DNA of 64,000 nt from Candidatus Faecousia excrementipullorum (GTDB lineage: Bacteria > Bacillota > Clostridia > Oscillospirales > Oscillospiraceae): the NCBI GenBank assembly GCA_018712825.1, contig DVGG01000046.1, positions 37,344 through 101,343 of the forward strand, in the 5' to 3' direction. The translations under genes were made by a program, and so were the position numbers. Positions 62,279-64,000 of the stretch are shown here, in pieces; position 1 is the stretch's first letter, and the number at the start of each line of letters is the position of its first letter. Under the pieces are notes generated by a model. That model saw only the letters and a list, made by a program, of their open reading frames with translations, did not search any database and was not told where the DNA came from.

Positions 62279-63862
62279 ATGAAAACATTGTTTTATGGGG
62301 GGAAAATCCTCACCATGTCTGACCTCATGTATGCCGGGGGCGTTTTGGTGGAGGATGGGAAAATCACCTGGATTTCTCCCCAGTCCCCGCTGCCTCTGGG
62401 GGAGAAGGACTGCACGTATGTTGATTTGCAGGGAGCGGTGATGCTTCCGGGATTTGTGGATGCCCACAGCCATTTCTTCCAGGTGGCCACCTCCATGCTG
62501 CAGGTCTCCTTAAACGGTGCCAGGAGCCCGGAGGAGATGGGGCAGAGAATCCGGGACTACATCGCCCGGGAGAAGGTGCAGCCCGGGGAATGGGTAATTG
62601 CCCGGGACTATGACCATAATCTGCTTCCCCAGTACCAGCATCCTACTTTGGAGCAGCTGAACAGCTATGCACCGGAGAACCCCCTGATTATTCACCATAA
62701 GTCGGGACACATGGGTCTGATGAACGGGAAGGCTTTGGACTTACTGGAAATCACCCCGGAAACCCCTGACCCGGAGGGAGGAAAAATCGGCAGGGAGGAC
62801 GGGAAGCTTACGGGCTACCTGGAGGAAAATGCCTTTATTTCCGCCATCAAAAGAGCCCCCATGCCCGGTGGGGAGGCTCTGCTGCAGGGTTTTCAAAAAG
62901 CCCAGCAGCTCTATGCCTCCATGGGAATCACCACAGTGCAGGACGGCATGGTGGTTAAGGAAATGCTGCCGGTGTACCAGCAGCTGCTGGAGAGAAACCT
63001 TTTGCAGCTGGAAGTGGTTTTATACTGCGCCCCGGAGGCCTATGCGGCGGCCCGGGCCATGGTGGAAGCCCAGGGGGAGAACTGTCCGGTGCGGGTAGGC
63101 GGCATGAAAATCTTTCTGGACGGCTCCCCCCAGGGGAGAACTGCCTGGCTGCGCCAACCCTATGCCGGGGAAGCGGAGTACCGGGGCTATGGCACTATGA
63201 CCGATGAGCAGGTGGAGGAGGCTTTCCTTCTGGCAGCCCGGAGCAATACCCAGCTGCTGGCTCACTGCAATGGAGACGCTGCGGTGGAGCAGTTTCTGCG
63301 CTGCCTGGAGAGCGTCCAGCGGCAGCAGCCAAACCTGGCGGCTTTGCGCCCGGTGATTATCCACGGACAGCTTATGGGCAAAGACCAGATGGAGCAGGCT
63401 GCCAGACTGGGAGCGGTGGTGTCCTTCTTTGTGGCCCATGTGTACCACTGGGGAGATGTGCATATCCGCAATCTGGGGATGGAACGGGCAGAGGGCATCA
63501 GCCCTGCTGCCAGCGCTTTGCAGACCGGTATCCCGGTAACTTTCCACCAGGATTCCCCGGTAATTCCCCCGGATATGTTGGAAACCGTTTGGTGTGCCGT
63601 GGCACGGCGGACAGAATCCGGGGTGCTGCTGGGAGAAGAGGAGCGTATTTCCGTGGAGGAGGCTCTGGAGTGTGTCACCAAAAACGGGGCATATCAGTAC
63701 TTCCAGGAGGACCGGAAGGGGAAAATCGCAGAAGACATGACCGCCGACCTGGTGATTCTGAGCCAGGACCCTCTTACCACACCCATTCAGCAGCTCCGGG
63801 AAATCCAGGTGCTGCAGACCTACAAGCATGGATATTGCGTCTACACCAGGCAAGACAACTGA
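62279..63862 (+). CDS. YtcJ-like metal-dependent amidohydrolase
   Basis: A 527-residue TIM-barrel amidohydrolase (Amidohydro_3). The metal-binding HxH is His63/His65 in GFVDAHSHFFQ. Further ligands are in IHGQLMG, LLAHCNGDAA and FHQDSPVIPP. The C-terminus closes the beta-sandwich with ADLVILSQDPLTT. Relatives act on amides, N-acyl amino acids or cyclic imides; the substrate here is not evident. Start ATG 62279 is supported by GGAAAGGCGGGG upstream. It has its own promoter and a terminator downstream. Confidence 0.88.
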   Translation: MKTLFYGGKILTMSDLMYAGGVLVEDGKITWISPQSPLPLGEKDCTYVDLQGAVMLPGFVDAHSHFFQVATSMLQVSLNGARSPEEMGQRIRDYIAREKVQPGEWVIARDYDHNLLPQYQHPTLEQLNSYAPENPLIIHHKSGHMGLMNGKALDLLEITPETPDPEGGKIGREDGKLTGYLEENAFISAIKRAPMPGGEALLQGFQKAQQLYASMGITTVQDGMVVKEMLPVYQQLLERNLLQLEVVLYCAPEAYAAARAMVEAQGENCPVRVGGMKIFLDGSPQGRTAWLRQPYAGEAEYRGYGTMTDEQVEEAFLLAARSNTQLLAHCNGDAAVEQFLRCLESVQRQQPNLAALRPVIIHGQLMGKDQMEQAARLGAVVSFFVAHVYHWGDVHIRNLGMERAEGISPAASALQTGIPVTFHQDSPVIPPDMLETVWCAVARRTESGVLLGEEERISVEEALECVTKNGAYQYFQEDRKGKIAEDMTADLVILSQDPLTTPIQQLREIQVLQTYKHGYCVYTRQDN

Positions 63863-63917
63863 ATTTTCCCGGTTCTATGTCAATAGTTGGGGTAGAGCCA
63901 AAATAGAAAAGTTAGAG

Positions 63918-63956
63918 ATCGTGTCGGAGTGTGAGAGCTCCGGCACGATTTTTATG
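63918..63956 (+). terminator. Terminator after the amidohydrolase gene
   Basis: A 12-bp stem (63918-63929 with 63938-63949, one G-U pair) and loop TGTGAGAG, followed by TTTTTATG. It lies 55 bp after the stop codon. I recognise nothing else in 63863-64000 with confidence. Confidence 0.75.
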
Positions 63957-64000
63957 TATTACAGAACAGAATTCTTTTCCTGAAATTGGAGAAGTTCCTC

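Overview
This 64 kb window is a moderately GC-rich chromosomal segment from a Gram-positive anaerobe, most likely a Clostridia/Oscillospiraceae-type gut bacterium. That assignment is an inference from the layout and gene set. The evidence is the clostridial order acpP - large SRP RNA - dnaX - ebfC - recR, consensus sigma-A promoters, AGGAGG-type ribosome sites, a CCA-encoding tRNA-Pro, a SpoIVFB-like protease, a Bce-type transporter, a sortase-like anchored surface protein and two MATE pumps. Almost everything is chromosomal housekeeping or envelope defence. The only clear mobile element is one IS3-family insertion sequence.

Layout. 1-4562: tail of a sensor kinase, then a BceAB-like ABC transporter and a membrane-anchored C39-type cysteine peptidase. 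4568-6434: IS3-family element with a -1 frameshifted transposase. 6435-14245: GT4 glycosyltransferase (minus), a zinc-ribbon membrane protein, an ABC-2 exporter with two permeases, and a MATE pump. 14279-18935 (minus): phosphate operon pstS-pstC-pstA-pstB-phoU-phoB with no phoR. 19102-20667 (minus): an HPr-like protein and an arsenic locus containing arsR, a deletion-scar ORF and a ferredoxin-ArsC fusion. 20850-26140: uvrA, an orphan kinase-like gene (minus), radC and a nicotinamidase-like hydrolase. 26199-29667 (minus): HdeD-like protein, ftsH, a coiled-coil protein and a TetR regulator. 29870-31837: uvrB. 31986-36157: a second MacB/FtsX-type transporter whose permease carries a very long coiled coil. 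36245-38560: an orphan EctB-like aminotransferase and a lipoprotein paralogue of the C39 peptidase. 38683-42295: a small membrane protein, a SpoIVFB-like protease, a radical SAM protein (TIGR03960 type) with its DUF2344 partner, and a zinc ribbon. 42384-42583: tRNA-Pro(GGG) followed by three back-to-back hairpins. 42594-46870: a hypothetical protein, a FlK-like thioesterase, pncB with a membrane protein, a GIY-YIG protein and YibE/F. 47092-52800: a 1902-residue secreted PHP-domain surface protein. 52942-56065: acpP, SRP RNA, dnaX, ebfC, recR. 56108-59828: dapA (minus), then queA-tgt-yajC. 59866-63862: a TIGR02206-like membrane protein and a MATE pump (minus), and a YtcJ-like amidohydrolase.

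How the genes work together. Two ABC/FtsX modules, an ABC-2 exporter, two MATE pumps and two related C39 peptidases suggest a strong envelope and peptide-defence theme. The pst-pho block is a standard phosphate-starvation unit. The arsenic locus looks eroded: the first residues of a permease appear fused to the end of a thioredoxin-like protein, upstream of an unusual ferredoxin-arsenate reductase fusion. No completely new system is obvious. The most informative oddities are the arsenic scar and fusion, the triple hairpin after tRNA-Pro, the translation-occluding hairpin of the IS, the SpoIVFB-like pair, the giant surface protein and the orphan EctB.
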